64,000 bases of DNA from positions 496,001 through 560,000 of the forward strand of contig CAVRXB010000003.1 of NCBI GenBank assembly GCA_963724975.1, given 5' to 3'. The DNA comes from CAIWHR01 sp963724975. Lineage in GTDB: Bacteria; Pseudomonadota; Gammaproteobacteria; Burkholderiales; Casimicrobiaceae. The translations under genes and the position numbers were made by a program. Within the stretch, counting starts at the first letter, position 1. The number at the start of each line of letters is the position of its first letter. The notes under the pieces are model-generated. The model did not search any database and was not told the DNA's origin. It worked only from the letters and a program-made list of their open reading frames with translations. Below, piece by piece: positions 52,886 through 61,733 of the stretch.

Positions 52886-53695
52886 TCAGTGGCGGCTTCT
52901 GCGCCGCAACATGCCGACCACGATCATCAGGAGCAGCGAAATTCCAATCAGCATCGTTGCCGCGGCTGCGATCGTCAGGCTGATGTTGTCGTTGATTCCG
53001 GCGAACATCTGGCGCGGCAGCGTGCGCTGTCCGGGACCGGCCATCAACAGGGCGACAACGACCTCGTCGAACGAGGCTGCGAACGCAAAAACGGCGCCGG
53101 AAAGAACGCCGGGCAGGATCAGAGGCAGTGTGACGCGGCGAAACGTTGTCACCGGCGAAGCGCCCAGACTTTCCGCTGCGCGAATGAGCGTGCGGTCGAA
53201 AACCGACAGCGTCGCGAGGACGGTTACGACGACGAACGGCACCGCGAGCGTCGTATGCGCGAGGATCAGACCCGCATAGCCGTCAGTCAATCCCAGCGGC
53301 GCGAACGCGAAATAGACACCGACGGCGACGATGATCACCGGCACGACCATTGGCGAAATCAGCAGCGCCAGCACCAGTGCCTGACCGGGGAACCGTGCCC
53401 GCCAGATTCCAAGTGCTGCGAGAGTGCCGAGTACCGTCGCCCCCAGCGTCGCGGCACTTCCCACGATCAGGCTGTTCCAGACCGAGGGTAGCCAGAAGGA
53501 CGACGTGAAAAAGTCGTCGTACCAGCGCAAGCTGAATCCCGGGAGCGGGTAGTGGAAAAACGAGCCCGACGAAAACGACAACGGCACGATGATCAGGATC
53601 GGCGCGACGAGGAACAGCAGCACCAGCGCAGTCAGCGTGCCAAGGCCCGCGTTTGCAATGCGTTGCCCGAGGGTCTCGGTGCCGGTGCGCTTCAT
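52886..53695 (-). CDS. ABC transporter permease, PotC type (polyamine-like)
   Basis: 269 residues from ATG 53695, MKRTGTETLGQRI. Six membrane helices: LTALVLLFLVAPILIIVPL, then SVWNSLIVGSAATLGATVLG, ALLISPMVVPVIIVAVGVYF and others. The EAA loop is AAESLGASPVTTFRRVTLPLILPGV, contacting the ATPase. FSLRWYDDFFTS after TM1 is typical of PotC-like permeases. The start overlaps the probable potB stop (ATGA). The operon order is aminotransferase, potA, potD, potB, potC. Confidence 0.9.
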   Translation of the reverse strand: MKRTGTETLGQRIANAGLGTLTALVLLFLVAPILIIVPLSFSSGSFFHYPLPGFSLRWYDDFFTSSFWLPSVWNSLIVGSAATLGATVLGTLAALGIWRARFPGQALVLALLISPMVVPVIIVAVGVYFAFAPLGLTDGYAGLILAHTTLAVPFVVVTVLATLSVFDRTLIRAAESLGASPVTTFRRVTLPLILPGVLSGAVFAFAASFDEVVVALLMAGPGQRTLPRQMFAGINDNISLTIAAAATMLIGISLLLMIVVGMLRRRSRH

Positions 53696-54890
53696 CTGGC
53701 CAGCCAAGCCGCATACGCTCGACGCCGACCAGCCGGTTGTAAACGGCGTACAACGCCAGCGTTGCTGCAAGCAGCATGATCGACAGTGCGGCGGCCATCC
53801 CCCAGTTGACTGTCCTGCTCGCATAAAACGCGATGAAGTAGCTGATCATCTGGTCGTCGGCGCCGCCTACGAGCGCCGGCGTGATGTAGTAGCCGAGCGC
53901 CTGGATGAAGACCATGAGACATCCCGCGGCGATGCCGGGCATCGTCTGCGGAAGATAGACACGGCGAAACGCAGTCCAGGGCGGAGCGCCGAGCGATGAC
54001 GCGGCGCGAAGGTACGATGACGGAATGCCGCGCATCACGCTGTACAGCGGCAACACCATGAACGGCAGCAGCACATGGACCATCGCCACGTAGACGGCAA
54101 ACCGGTTGAAGATCATTTTCAGCGGCTCGTCGATGATGCCCAGCGACAGGAAAAGGCTGTTCAGCACGCCTTCCTTCTGCAGAAGCACCACCCACGCCAC
54201 GGTGCGGACGAGCAGCGACGTCCAAAAGGGCAGCAGGACCAGAAACAGGAGCATGGCTGCGCGTTGCGGCGGCTGTCGCGCGATCACCAGCGCGACCGGG
54301 TAGCCCAAGACCAGGCAAATCAAAGTGACGGTGCCCGCGATCCCCAGCGTGCGGCCGAGCACGTTGCGGAACACGCGTTGCTCAGGCGGGGCGCCCACGA
54401 TCGCGCTGTCGACATCGCGATCCAGGTCGAGCGCGGCCAGCAGATAGAAATCGGTGACGGGTCCGCCTGCGCGGCGTATTGCGACCCAGGTCCGCCGCTC
54501 CTCCCATTTGGGATCGATGGCGACCAGCGCATCTCGCGCTGAGCCCGATATATCCGCTGGCAGACGTCGGCCGGTGCTGAAGAGCAGTGTGCGAAACCCC
54601 GGAACATCGTAGTTGAGGCGGGTCGCGGCGCTCGCTAGCGTGCCGGCATCTCGCGCAGCGCGAATGTCGTCGACCAGGGCGGCATACGCTGGCTCTGGCG
54701 GCAGTTCACGACCGTCCCAGCTTTTGAGCGCGGCGGTAACGCCCGGGAAAATGCGCGCGATGTCGGTGTCGACGATGCCGCGCGCGAGCATCGCGCCGAT
54801 CGGCGCGACGAAGCACACGAGGATGAAGGCGAACAGCGGCAGCACCAGCGCCGCTGCCCGCCATTGTTCCCGGCGCCGACTGCGCCGCAA
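53692..54890 (-). CDS. ABC transporter permease, PotB type, probable frameshift near 3' end
   Basis: About 399 residues before the C-terminal break. After TM1 (LVLPLFAFILVCFVAPIGAM) comes an unusually long periplasmic segment of about 140 residues, common in one branch of these permeases. TM2 onward include TVTLICLVLGYPVALVIA and LLPFWTSLLVRTVAWVVLL, then the EAA loop RAASSLGAPPWTAFRRVYLPQTMPGI. After YNRLVGVERMRLG the frame continues for about 130 more codons antiphase to potC, clearly not protein. A one-base change near 53700 would give the TGA at 53694-53692, overlapping the potC ATG as ATGA. The TTG start at 54890 is weak; there is no ATG in frame. Confidence 0.82.
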
Positions 54891-54996
54891 CGCGCGGCGG
54901 AGGCCGCGACTTGCTCGGGCCGGCGGTCGCCGCTGCCGCGTGCGCCACCGTCGCGACGCTACGCAGCATCGCCGGTCCCCGCTTTCCCGCCGCCGC

Positions 54997-56044
54997 TTAC
55001 TTCGCGACCCAGGCGTTGAAACGCTGGTTCAGCTTGTCCAGGTTTTCAAGCCAGAACTTGTCGTTGATGAACAGCGCCGAGGCCGCGTTCTGCGGCGCGG
55101 TCGCGAGGTTCGGCAGCACATTCTTGTCGATCAGCGCCGTCGAGGCCTTGGCCGTTACGCCGTACGGAATCTTCGGCGGCAGGTTCTTCTGGTTCTGCGG
55201 ATCGTTGACGAACACGAGGTAGCTCTCGGCTTGTGCCTTGTTCGGAGTGCCCTTCATGATGACCCACGAGTCGACCGTGTACAGGTTGTTGGTCCACACG
55301 ATCTTGAAGTTCTTCTTGTCCTTCTCGTTGGCGGCGGCGATACGACCGTTGTAGGCATCGGTCATCGCCACTTCGCCCGACGCAAGCAGTTGCGGCGGTT
55401 GCGAGCCCTTCTCCCACCACACCAGGTTCGACTTGAGCTCATCGAGCTTCTTGAATGCGCGGTCGACCCCCGCGGGCGTGCCGAGCGTCGCGTAGACGTC
55501 CTTCGGCGCGACGCCGTCGGCCATCAACGCGATCTCGAGCGTGGTCTTCGGGCCTTTGCGCAACGCACGCTTGCCCGACCATTTCTGTGTGTTCCAGAAG
55601 TCGGCCCACGATTTCGGCGCATCGCCTTTGATCTTGTCACCATCGTAGGCGAGGATGAAGCTGTACACGATCGCACCGATACCGCAGTCGTTGACCGCGT
55701 CGGGCAGATATTTGTCCTTGCCGCCGAGCTTCGCCCAGTCGAGCTTTTCGAAGAGACCTTCCTCGCAGCCCAGCAGCAGCTCTTCCGACTCGACCTGAAC
55801 GACATCCCAGTTGTTGTTGCCGCCCTGTATCTTCGCACGCAGCGTTCCAACGCCGCCGTCCCAGCTCTCCTCGGTCATCGGAATTTTCGTCGTCGCGGTG
55901 AACGGCTTGAAATAGACGTCGCGCTGCGCATCCTGATACGCGCCGCCCCATGAAATCACCGATAGATCGCGCGCTACCCGCCGCTGCCGAAAGCATCATT
56001 GCCGCTGCCCCTAGCAGCGCTGCCATGCTCAGTCTGTTACGCAT
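54997..56044 (-). pseudogene. ABC transporter substrate-binding protein, PotD type, one frameshift
   Basis: The signal peptide lies in one frame (MRNRLSMAALLGAAAMMLSA, from ATG 56044) and the mature protein in another, beginning around LSVISWGGAYQDAQRDVYFKPF. One missing base within GATCGCGCG (55966-55973) explains it; restored, the junction reads SARDLSVISWGG, a perfect cleavage-site region. The mature part shows NNNWDVVQVESEELLLGCEEG, ALRKGPKTTLEIALMADGV, GEVAMTDAYNGRIAAANEK and KIVWTNNLYTVDSWVIMKGT, the layout of polyamine/putrescine-binding proteins. Without repair, export of the protein would fail. Ligand not provable; polyamine or omega-amino acid is likely from context. Confidence 0.87.
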
Positions 56045-56056
56045 CTCATCCTCCGT

Positions 56057-57176
56057 TTAGGATCGGTGCACATCTTCCCGCGCAAACGCGCGGCAGTGCT
56101 CGGGCGCCCATGCCAGCGCCACGGCTTCGCCGATTGCAGGAAGGGCATGCGCTTCGCTGATCGGACGCTTCACCATGAATTCGTCGTTGCCGAGCAACGC
56201 CACCCGGAGCCGTACGTGATCGCCAAGGTAGATCACCTCGCGCAGGGTACCTTCCAGCCGGCTCGTCGCTGCCCGGGGCATTGTATGCCCGGCCGATAGG
56301 ATTTGCACTCGCTCGGGGCGCAGCGACACGGTGACCGGGGTGCCAGGCGCGAGGGCGCCGGCGAGCGAACCCTCGATGGACGTGTTCCCCGCGAGCCGTA
56401 CCGTGCAGCGGACACTGTCCGCCGATTCAATGACGCCATCGAGTCGGTTGTTCTCGCCGATGAAGCGGGCGACAAACGCGTTCACCGGTTCCTCGTAGAT
56501 CCGCGCCGGAGCATCGAGCTGCTGGATCTTGCCGTGGTGAAACACGGCGATGCGATCCGACATCGTCAGGGCTTCGGATTGATCATGCGTCACGTACACC
56601 ATCGTCACGCCGAGCCGCTGATGCAAGCGACGGATCTCGAACTGCATCTGTTCTCGCAGCTGCTTGTCGAGCGCGCCCAATGGCTCGTCCATCAGGATCA
56701 GCTTGGGCTCGAATACGAGCGCGCGCGCCACGGCGGTCCGTTGTTGCTGGCCGCCGGACAGTTCCGCCGGTCGCCGCTTGCCGAAGCCCTCCGAGCTGCA
56801 CCATGTCGAGCGCGTGCTCGACCTTTGAACGGATCCCGGCCGCAGGCATGCCGCGCACGGACAGCGGAAATCCGATGTTCTCGGCCACCGTCATGTGCGG
56901 GAATAGCGCATAGTTCTGAAACACCATTCCGATATCGCGCTGGTAGGGCGGTTTGTGTGACAGCGGCTTGCCATCGAGCAGGATCTCGCCCGAGGTCGGC
57001 GTCTCGAAGCCGGCCAGCATCATCAGCGTCGTCGTTTTGCCTGATCCGGATGGACCGAGGAGGGTGAGGAATTCGCCGCGCGCGACGTCGAGATTGAGGT
57101 CGTCGACCACGCGCGTGACGCCATCGTAGGTCTTGCCGATCCCGGCAAAGCGGACGATCGGCTCGCTCGCATTCAT
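56057..57176 (-). pseudogene. ABC transporter ATP-binding protein, PotA type, one frameshift
   Basis: From ATG 57176: FAGIGKTYDGVTRVVDDLNL, Walker A LLGPSGSGKTTTLMMLAG, and Q-loop GMVFQNYALFPHMTV. The frame breaks just before the ABC signature. In one frame the sequence reads VQLGGLRQAATGG; removing one C from the CCCTCCGAG run (56788-56796, plus strand) yields VQLEGFGKRRPAELSGGQQQR, the canonical signature. It then continues with LILMDEPLGALDKQLREQ (Walker B, D-loop), VTHDQSEALTMSDRIAV (switch His) and a C-terminal TOBE domain. Total about 373 residues, normal. The exactness of the repair suggests a base-calling error. Confidence 0.9.
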
Positions 57177-57219
57177 GCGTTGCAACGATCCCCAAATGCA
57201 CGCTGTCGCGACGGGCAGT

Positions 57220-58602
57220 TCACACGAGACCCTTTTCGCGCACCATCGCCCACGTGTCGTCAAGCGCCCTGCCGAAGCATCCCATCATTTCGTCGATCTC
57301 CGATGCGCTGATGACCAGGGGCGGGCTGAACGCGACGATGTCGCCCGGCATATTGCGCAGGATAGCGCCGTGATGCTGCGCGCGGCGGACGAGATGCGCG
57401 GCGATGCCTGCCTTCGGATCGAAACTCTGCTTCGTCGCCTTGTCGCGGACGAGCTCGACGGCGCCGATCAGACCCACGCCGCGCGCGTCGCCGATCAGCG
57501 GGTGATCGGCGTAGCTGCGGATGCCCGCCTGCATCATTGGGCCGACGCGCCGCACCGCGCTCACGATGTCGCGCTCCTCGTAGATCTTCAGCGTTTCCAG
57601 GGCGACCGCGGCAGGAACGGGATGCGACGAATAGGTGTAGCCGTGACCGAAGATGCCGAGCTTGTCGCTTTGCGCGAGCAGAATCTCGTAGAGCCGGTTG
57701 GCAATGAGGTTGGCCGAGATCGGCAGGTAGCCGGACGACAGCGCTTTGGCGAGCGTGATGATGTCGGGCGCGAGGTTGTAGGTCTGCGATCCGAACATGT
57801 TCCCCGTGCGGCCGAACCCGCAGATCACTTCGTCGACGATAAACAGGATGTCGTATTTCCTAAGGATCGGCTGGACGCGGTCGAAGTAGGTCGATGGAGG
57901 CGGGATCACGCCGCCGGCGCCCATCACCGGCTCGGCGAAGAACGCGGCGACTGTGTCGGGACCCTCGCGCACGATGAGCTCTTCAAGATTGCCGGCGAGC
58001 CGTTCCGCGAACGCTTCCTCGCTTTCCGCCGGTCGCGCGCCGCGATAGTAATAGGGACAGTCCGTGTGCAGGATCCGCGCGATCGGCAGGTCGAAATCGT
58101 TGTGCGCGAAGGCGAGTCCGGTCAGGCTCCCCGCGGCCACCGTGACCCCGTGATAGGCGCGTTGCCGCGAGATGATCTTTTTCTTTTGCGGGCGGCCGAG
58201 CGCGTTGTTGATGTACCAGGCGAGCTTCACGGCGGTGTCGTTCGCCTCGGAGCCCGAATTGGCGAATAGCACCTTGCCCATTCCCGCCGGCGCTATCGCG
58301 ACAAGCCGCTCGGCTAACTCGGTGCTGATCGCCGGCACCTTGCCGGCGAAGCTGTGATAGAACGGGAGCTCGCACATTTGCCGGTATGCGGCGTCGGCGA
58401 GCCGGCGCTCCGAAAAGCCGAGCGATGCACACCACAACCCGGCCATGCCTTCGAGATAGCGGCGACCCTCGTCGTCGAACACGTAGACGCCCTCTCCGCG
58501 AGTGATGACGAGCGGACCCTCTGTCTGTACCGTCCGCAGGTTCGTAGCGGGATGCAAATGGAACGATAGATCGCGGCGTGCGGCCGGCGTCGTCAGCGAC
58601 AT
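57220..58602 (-). CDS. Class III (omega) aminotransferase, PLP-dependent
   Basis: 460 residues. PLP-fold landmarks: LFANSGSEANDTAVKLAWY (phosphate cup), KKKIISRQRAYHGVTVAAGSLTG, FFAEPVMGAGGVIPPPSTYF, ILFIVDEVICGFGRTGNMFG (Asp for pyridine N), and the Schiff-base Lys286 in ITLAKALSSGYLP. Closest in pattern to omega-amino-acid:pyruvate or putrescine:pyruvate aminotransferases, which use beta-alanine, GABA or diamines. It heads the potADBC-like operon, 43 bases before potA, which implies the imported compound is its amine substrate or is converted to it. Confidence 0.92.
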   Translation of the reverse strand: MSLTTPAARRDLSFHLHPATNLRTVQTEGPLVITRGEGVYVFDDEGRRYLEGMAGLWCASLGFSERRLADAAYRQMCELPFYHSFAGKVPAISTELAERLVAIAPAGMGKVLFANSGSEANDTAVKLAWYINNALGRPQKKKIISRQRAYHGVTVAAGSLTGLAFAHNDFDLPIARILHTDCPYYYRGARPAESEEAFAERLAGNLEELIVREGPDTVAAFFAEPVMGAGGVIPPPSTYFDRVQPILRKYDILFIVDEVICGFGRTGNMFGSQTYNLAPDIITLAKALSSGYLPISANLIANRLYEILLAQSDKLGIFGHGYTYSSHPVPAAVALETLKIYEERDIVSAVRRVGPMMQAGIRSYADHPLIGDARGVGLIGAVELVRDKATKQSFDPKAGIAAHLVRRAQHHGAILRNMPGDIVAFSPPLVISASEIDEMMGCFGRALDDTWAMVREKGLV

Positions 58603-58677
58603 CGATAGCTCCTTGAGCTTGGAACGACTAGTGCATTGACCGAGTGCGGATTGTTTGCGCCGCAGAGATGCGCGTCA

Positions 58678-58720
58678 ATAGGCGACCGTCGATGGGCGAC
58701 CGTCGATAGGCGATGCGTCG
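58678..58720. repeat. Three tandem copies of a 14-bp unit
   Basis: ATAGGCGACCGTCG (58678-58691), ATGGGCGACCGTCG (58692-58705), and ATAGGCGATGCGTCG (58706-58720, one inserted base). They lie in the 243-base gap between the divergent aminotransferase and PEP-mutase-family genes, and may be repeated operator sites or a simple slippage repeat. Confidence 0.6.
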
Positions 58721-58845
58721 TGGCGCAAGGCAGTGCGGCGAATTGACGGTCTCTTTTGGGTCAGCTAGTTTCAATGCCTGGTGGCACCTAGACTATTCCG
58801 TCGCGCAAATGCCCGATGGGTACCGAAGACACGGGAGTTGACTCG

Positions 58846-59715
58846 ATGAACAGCACACATCAAGCGACAGCGCTGCAGGCTGCGCGCGCCGACCGGTTTC
58901 AATCCCTGCACGCGCGCCCCGGCGCATTCGTCATTCCCAATCCGTGGGATGCCGGCTCGGCCGTCATGCTGGCGACGCTCGGCTTCGAAGCGCTCGCCAC
59001 GACGAGCGCAGGATTTGCGTTTTCGCTGGGCCGGCCGGACGCGGAAGGCGCTGTCGGTCGTAACGCCACTCTGAGCAACGTTCGCGCGATCGTCGATGCC
59101 ACATCGCTGCCCGTGTCCGCCGACCTCGAAAACGGTTTCGGTGACGACCCGGAAAGCTGTGCGGAGACTATTCGACTGGCGGCTCGCGGGGGGCTCGTCG
59201 GCGGCTCGATCGAAGACGCAACGGGCCGCGCCGATGATCCGATCTACCCGTTCGCGGTCTCCGTCGTGCGCGTTCGGGCCGCCGTCAAGGCTGCGCGCGC
59301 AATGCCGTTTCCGTTCATGTTGACCGCCCGGGCGGAAAACCTGATCAACGGCCGCCCTGATCTCGCCGACACGATCCGTCGGCTGCAAGCCTTTGCCGAG
59401 GAAGGAGCGGACGTCCTCTACGCGCCGGGCCTGAAGACTCGAGACGAAATTGCAAGCGTCGTCCGCGCGGTTGCACCGAAACCCGTGAATGTCGTCATGG
59501 GACTTTCGGGGACTTCCTATTCGCTCGCAGAGCTCGCTGCACTTGGAGTGAAGCGCGTAAGCGTCGGCTCTGCGCTGGCCCGTGCGGCCTACGGGGCATT
59601 TCTTGCGGCAGCCCGCGAGATCCGTGAACGCGGCACGTTCACTTTCGCCGATCATGCGGCGCCCTACGCACACCTGAATGCGTTATTCAAGCGATCCGGA
59701 CCAACTGCAGGCTAG
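58846..59715 (+). CDS. Isocitrate lyase / PEP mutase superfamily enzyme
   Basis: 289 residues, a TIM-barrel enzyme that makes or breaks C-C or C-P bonds on 2-oxo acids. Features: PGAFVIPNPWDAGSAVMLATLGFEALATTS, then SADLENGFGDDPESC (Mg-binding acids), GGSIEDATGRADD, LTARAENLINGRPDL, and PVNVVMGLSG. The catalytic-loop cysteine motif of true isocitrate lyase (KKCGH) is absent, so a 2-methylisocitrate lyase-like, oxaloacetate decarboxylase-like or other PEP-mutase role is possible. ATG 58846 is preferred over 58816. The stop overlaps the converging ATPase gene by 4 bases. Confidence 0.85.
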   Translation: MNSTHQATALQAARADRFQSLHARPGAFVIPNPWDAGSAVMLATLGFEALATTSAGFAFSLGRPDAEGAVGRNATLSNVRAIVDATSLPVSADLENGFGDDPESCAETIRLAARGGLVGGSIEDATGRADDPIYPFAVSVVRVRAAVKAARAMPFPFMLTARAENLINGRPDLADTIRRLQAFAEEGADVLYAPGLKTRDEIASVVRAVAPKPVNVVMGLSGTSYSLAELAALGVKRVSVGSALARAAYGAFLAAAREIRERGTFTFADHAAPYAHLNALFKRSGPTAG

Positions 59716-60641
59716 TCTCGAAGCTCGCGTCCGGTCAGCTTGATGAAAAGGTCCTCGAGGTTGGCGGGGCGGTGCAGATAGCGCACGCCCGGCGCATGCG
59801 CGAGCTTGTCCAGCAGCGGCTGCGGGTCGTTGGCATAGAAGAACGCCGTCTCGCCGGCGACCTCGAAGCGCTCGGCAAGCGAGCGTCCGTGCACATCGGC
59901 CCACGCGCGCGCATCGTCGCCGAACACTTCGATCACCTCGGGCTCGACGTGCGCGTCGATCAGCGCGCGCGGCGTGTCCGACGCAATCAGCGTGCCGTGA
60001 TCGATGACCGCAAGACGCGTCGCGAGCCGCTCGGCCTCGTCCATGAAATGCGTCGTCAGCAGGATCGTCTTGCCCTGGCTCAGGAGCTGGCGTAGTCCGT
60101 CCCAGATGAGATGCCGCGCCTGCGGGTCGAGACCTGTCGTCGGTTCGTCAAGGATCAGGAGCTCCGGGTCGTTGATGAGCGCTCGCGCGAGCGTCAGCCT
60201 TCGTTTCATCCCGCCGGAGAGCGTGCGAATGCCGGCACTGCCCTTGCTCGCGAGACCGGCGAAATCGAGAAGCTTCGGAATTCGGTCGGCAAGCGTCTTG
60301 CGGCCGATGCCGAAATAGCGACCGTAGATTTCGAGATTTTCGGTGACGGTGAAATCGGGATCGAGGTTGTCGACCTGCGGGACGACGCCGACGCGAATGC
60401 GCGCGGTGCGCGCGGCCTGCGGGACGGGTAGGTCGAGCACCTCAATCGTGCCGCCATCGGGATCGATGAGGCCAAGGCAGCAGCGCAGCGTCGTGGTCTT
60501 CCCGGCGCCGTTGGGACCGAGGAGGCCGAAGCATTCGCCACGGCGGATCTCGAAATCGAGACCGCGGACGACCTCGTTGTCGCCGTAGCGCTTGCGAAGT
60601 CCCGCGACGCGCAGGACGACGTCGCCGCCATTGATGGTCAC
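59712..60641 (-). CDS. ABC transporter ATP-binding protein, NodI/DrrA type
   Basis: 309 residues from GTG 60641; a GTG at 60653 is possible. Walker A GLLGPNGAGKTTTLRCCLG, Q-loop GVVPQVDNLDPDFTV (the NodI hallmark), signature RTLSGGMKRRLTLARALI, and Walker B LLILDEPTTGLDPQARHL. A 90-residue C-terminal extension follows, ending AHAPGVRYLHRPANLEDLFIKLTGREL, as in NodI. It should energise an ABC-2 permease. The only such permease here, NodJ-type, is about 13 kb downstream on the same strand. It lies 20 bases after the Bug-family gene. Confidence 0.92.
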   Translation of the reverse strand: MTINGGDVVLRVAGLRKRYGDNEVVRGLDFEIRRGECFGLLGPNGAGKTTTLRCCLGLIDPDGGTIEVLDLPVPQAARTARIRVGVVPQVDNLDPDFTVTENLEIYGRYFGIGRKTLADRIPKLLDFAGLASKGSAGIRTLSGGMKRRLTLARALINDPELLILDEPTTGLDPQARHLIWDGLRQLLSQGKTILLTTHFMDEAERLATRLAVIDHGTLIASDTPRALIDAHVEPEVIEVFGDDARAWADVHGRSLAERFEVAGETAFFYANDPQPLLDKLAHAPGVRYLHRPANLEDLFIKLTGRELRD

Positions 60642-60661
60642 GCCGCGCCTCACTTGACGGT

Positions 60662-61648
60662 CTATTCGGGCTTGAACCCCGACGCCTTGACGATCGGGCC
60701 CCACTTCGCATAATCGGACGCGACCATCTTCGCGAAATCGTCCGGTGTTGCCGTGATCGGGTCCATGCCGATTCCCGACAACTTGGCAATGACGTCGGGC
60801 GAAGTCAGCGCCTTGTTGATCGCGCTGTTGAGCGCATCCACGATTCCTTTCGGCGTCCTCGCCGGCGCAAAGAAACCGAACCATCCGATGGCTTCGACAT
60901 CCTTCACGCCGAGCTCGGCAAACGTCGGCACGTCGGGCAGCGCGGTCGAGCGCTTCGAACCCGAGCTTGCAAGGATCTTCACCTTGCCCGCACGGTGAAG
61001 TTCGGTCAGATCGGCGATGGCATCGACGGCTGCCGGCACCTGGCCGCCGATCAGGTCGTTGATGTAGGCCGCTGAGCCCTTGTAGGGCACGTGCACCATC
61101 TCCACACCGATGCCGCGACCGAGCAGCACGCCGAAGAAATGGGGAAGGCTTCCGGCGCCCGACGTCGCGTACGCGGCCTTGGTCGGATTCGCTTTCGCCC
61201 AGGCGGCAAATTCGGCCCACGTCTTGGCGCCGCTCGCGGGACCGGCGGCGAAGGCGAACTGGAACGTCGCTCCGATCGCGATGGGCGTGAAATCCTTGAT
61301 CGGGTCGTAGGTGATGTCCTTGTAGACGTGCGGGACGACCACCATTGGTCCGATCGGCATCACCATGATCGTCGTACCATCGGGTGCCGCATTCTTCACT
61401 GCCTCAGCCGTGATGCGACCGATCGCGCCCGGCCGGTTCTCGACGATCACCGGTTGGCCAAGGCTGTCTTTCATCTTGTCGGCAACCACGCGCGCAATCA
61501 GGTCCGCGGTGCCGCCGGCTGCGAACCCGACGAGAATCTTGACAGGCTTGTCGATCTTGTCCTGCGAAATCGCCGGCGTCGCAACCGCGGCGAGCGCTGC
61601 GCAGAGGAGCGCGGAAGTGGCGGCGCGCGCCACGTTGCGAAGATTCAT
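60662..61648 (-). CDS. Tripartite tricarboxylate transporter substrate-binding protein (Bug family)
   Basis: 328 residues with a signal peptide (SALLCAALAAVATPAISQ). Bug-family features: PVKILVGFAAGGTADLIARVVADKM (first ligand loop), GQPVIVENRPGAIGR, PDGTTIMVMPIG, the beta-hairpin loop YATSGAGSLPHFFG, HVPYKGSAAYINDLIGGQV, and FGFFAPARTPKGIVDALNSA. Bug proteins are extremely numerous in Burkholderiales and bind carboxylates or related molecules; most, like this one, have no TctAB permease nearby. The ligand is unknown. Confidence 0.93.
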   Translation of the reverse strand: MNLRNVARAATSALLCAALAAVATPAISQDKIDKPVKILVGFAAGGTADLIARVVADKMKDSLGQPVIVENRPGAIGRITAEAVKNAAPDGTTIMVMPIGPMVVVPHVYKDITYDPIKDFTPIAIGATFQFAFAAGPASGAKTWAEFAAWAKANPTKAAYATSGAGSLPHFFGVLLGRGIGVEMVHVPYKGSAAYINDLIGGQVPAAVDAIADLTELHRAGKVKILASSGSKRSTALPDVPTFAELGVKDVEAIGWFGFFAPARTPKGIVDALNSAINKALTSPDVIAKLSGIGMDPITATPDDFAKMVASDYAKWGPIVKASGFKPE

Positions 61649-61733
61649 CGAGACCTCCCGGTAGCTTGGTGTTCGCTCTGGCGGACCTTACGGCGCGCCA
61701 TCGTGCAGTATACGAAAAGCGGCAGGCACCCGA

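Noticed and set aside
53283..53691. Reading of potB as a 535-residue protein extending into potC
   Set aside because: After residue 397 the sequence is antiphase shadow of potC; a frameshift at the end of potB explains it better than a fusion.
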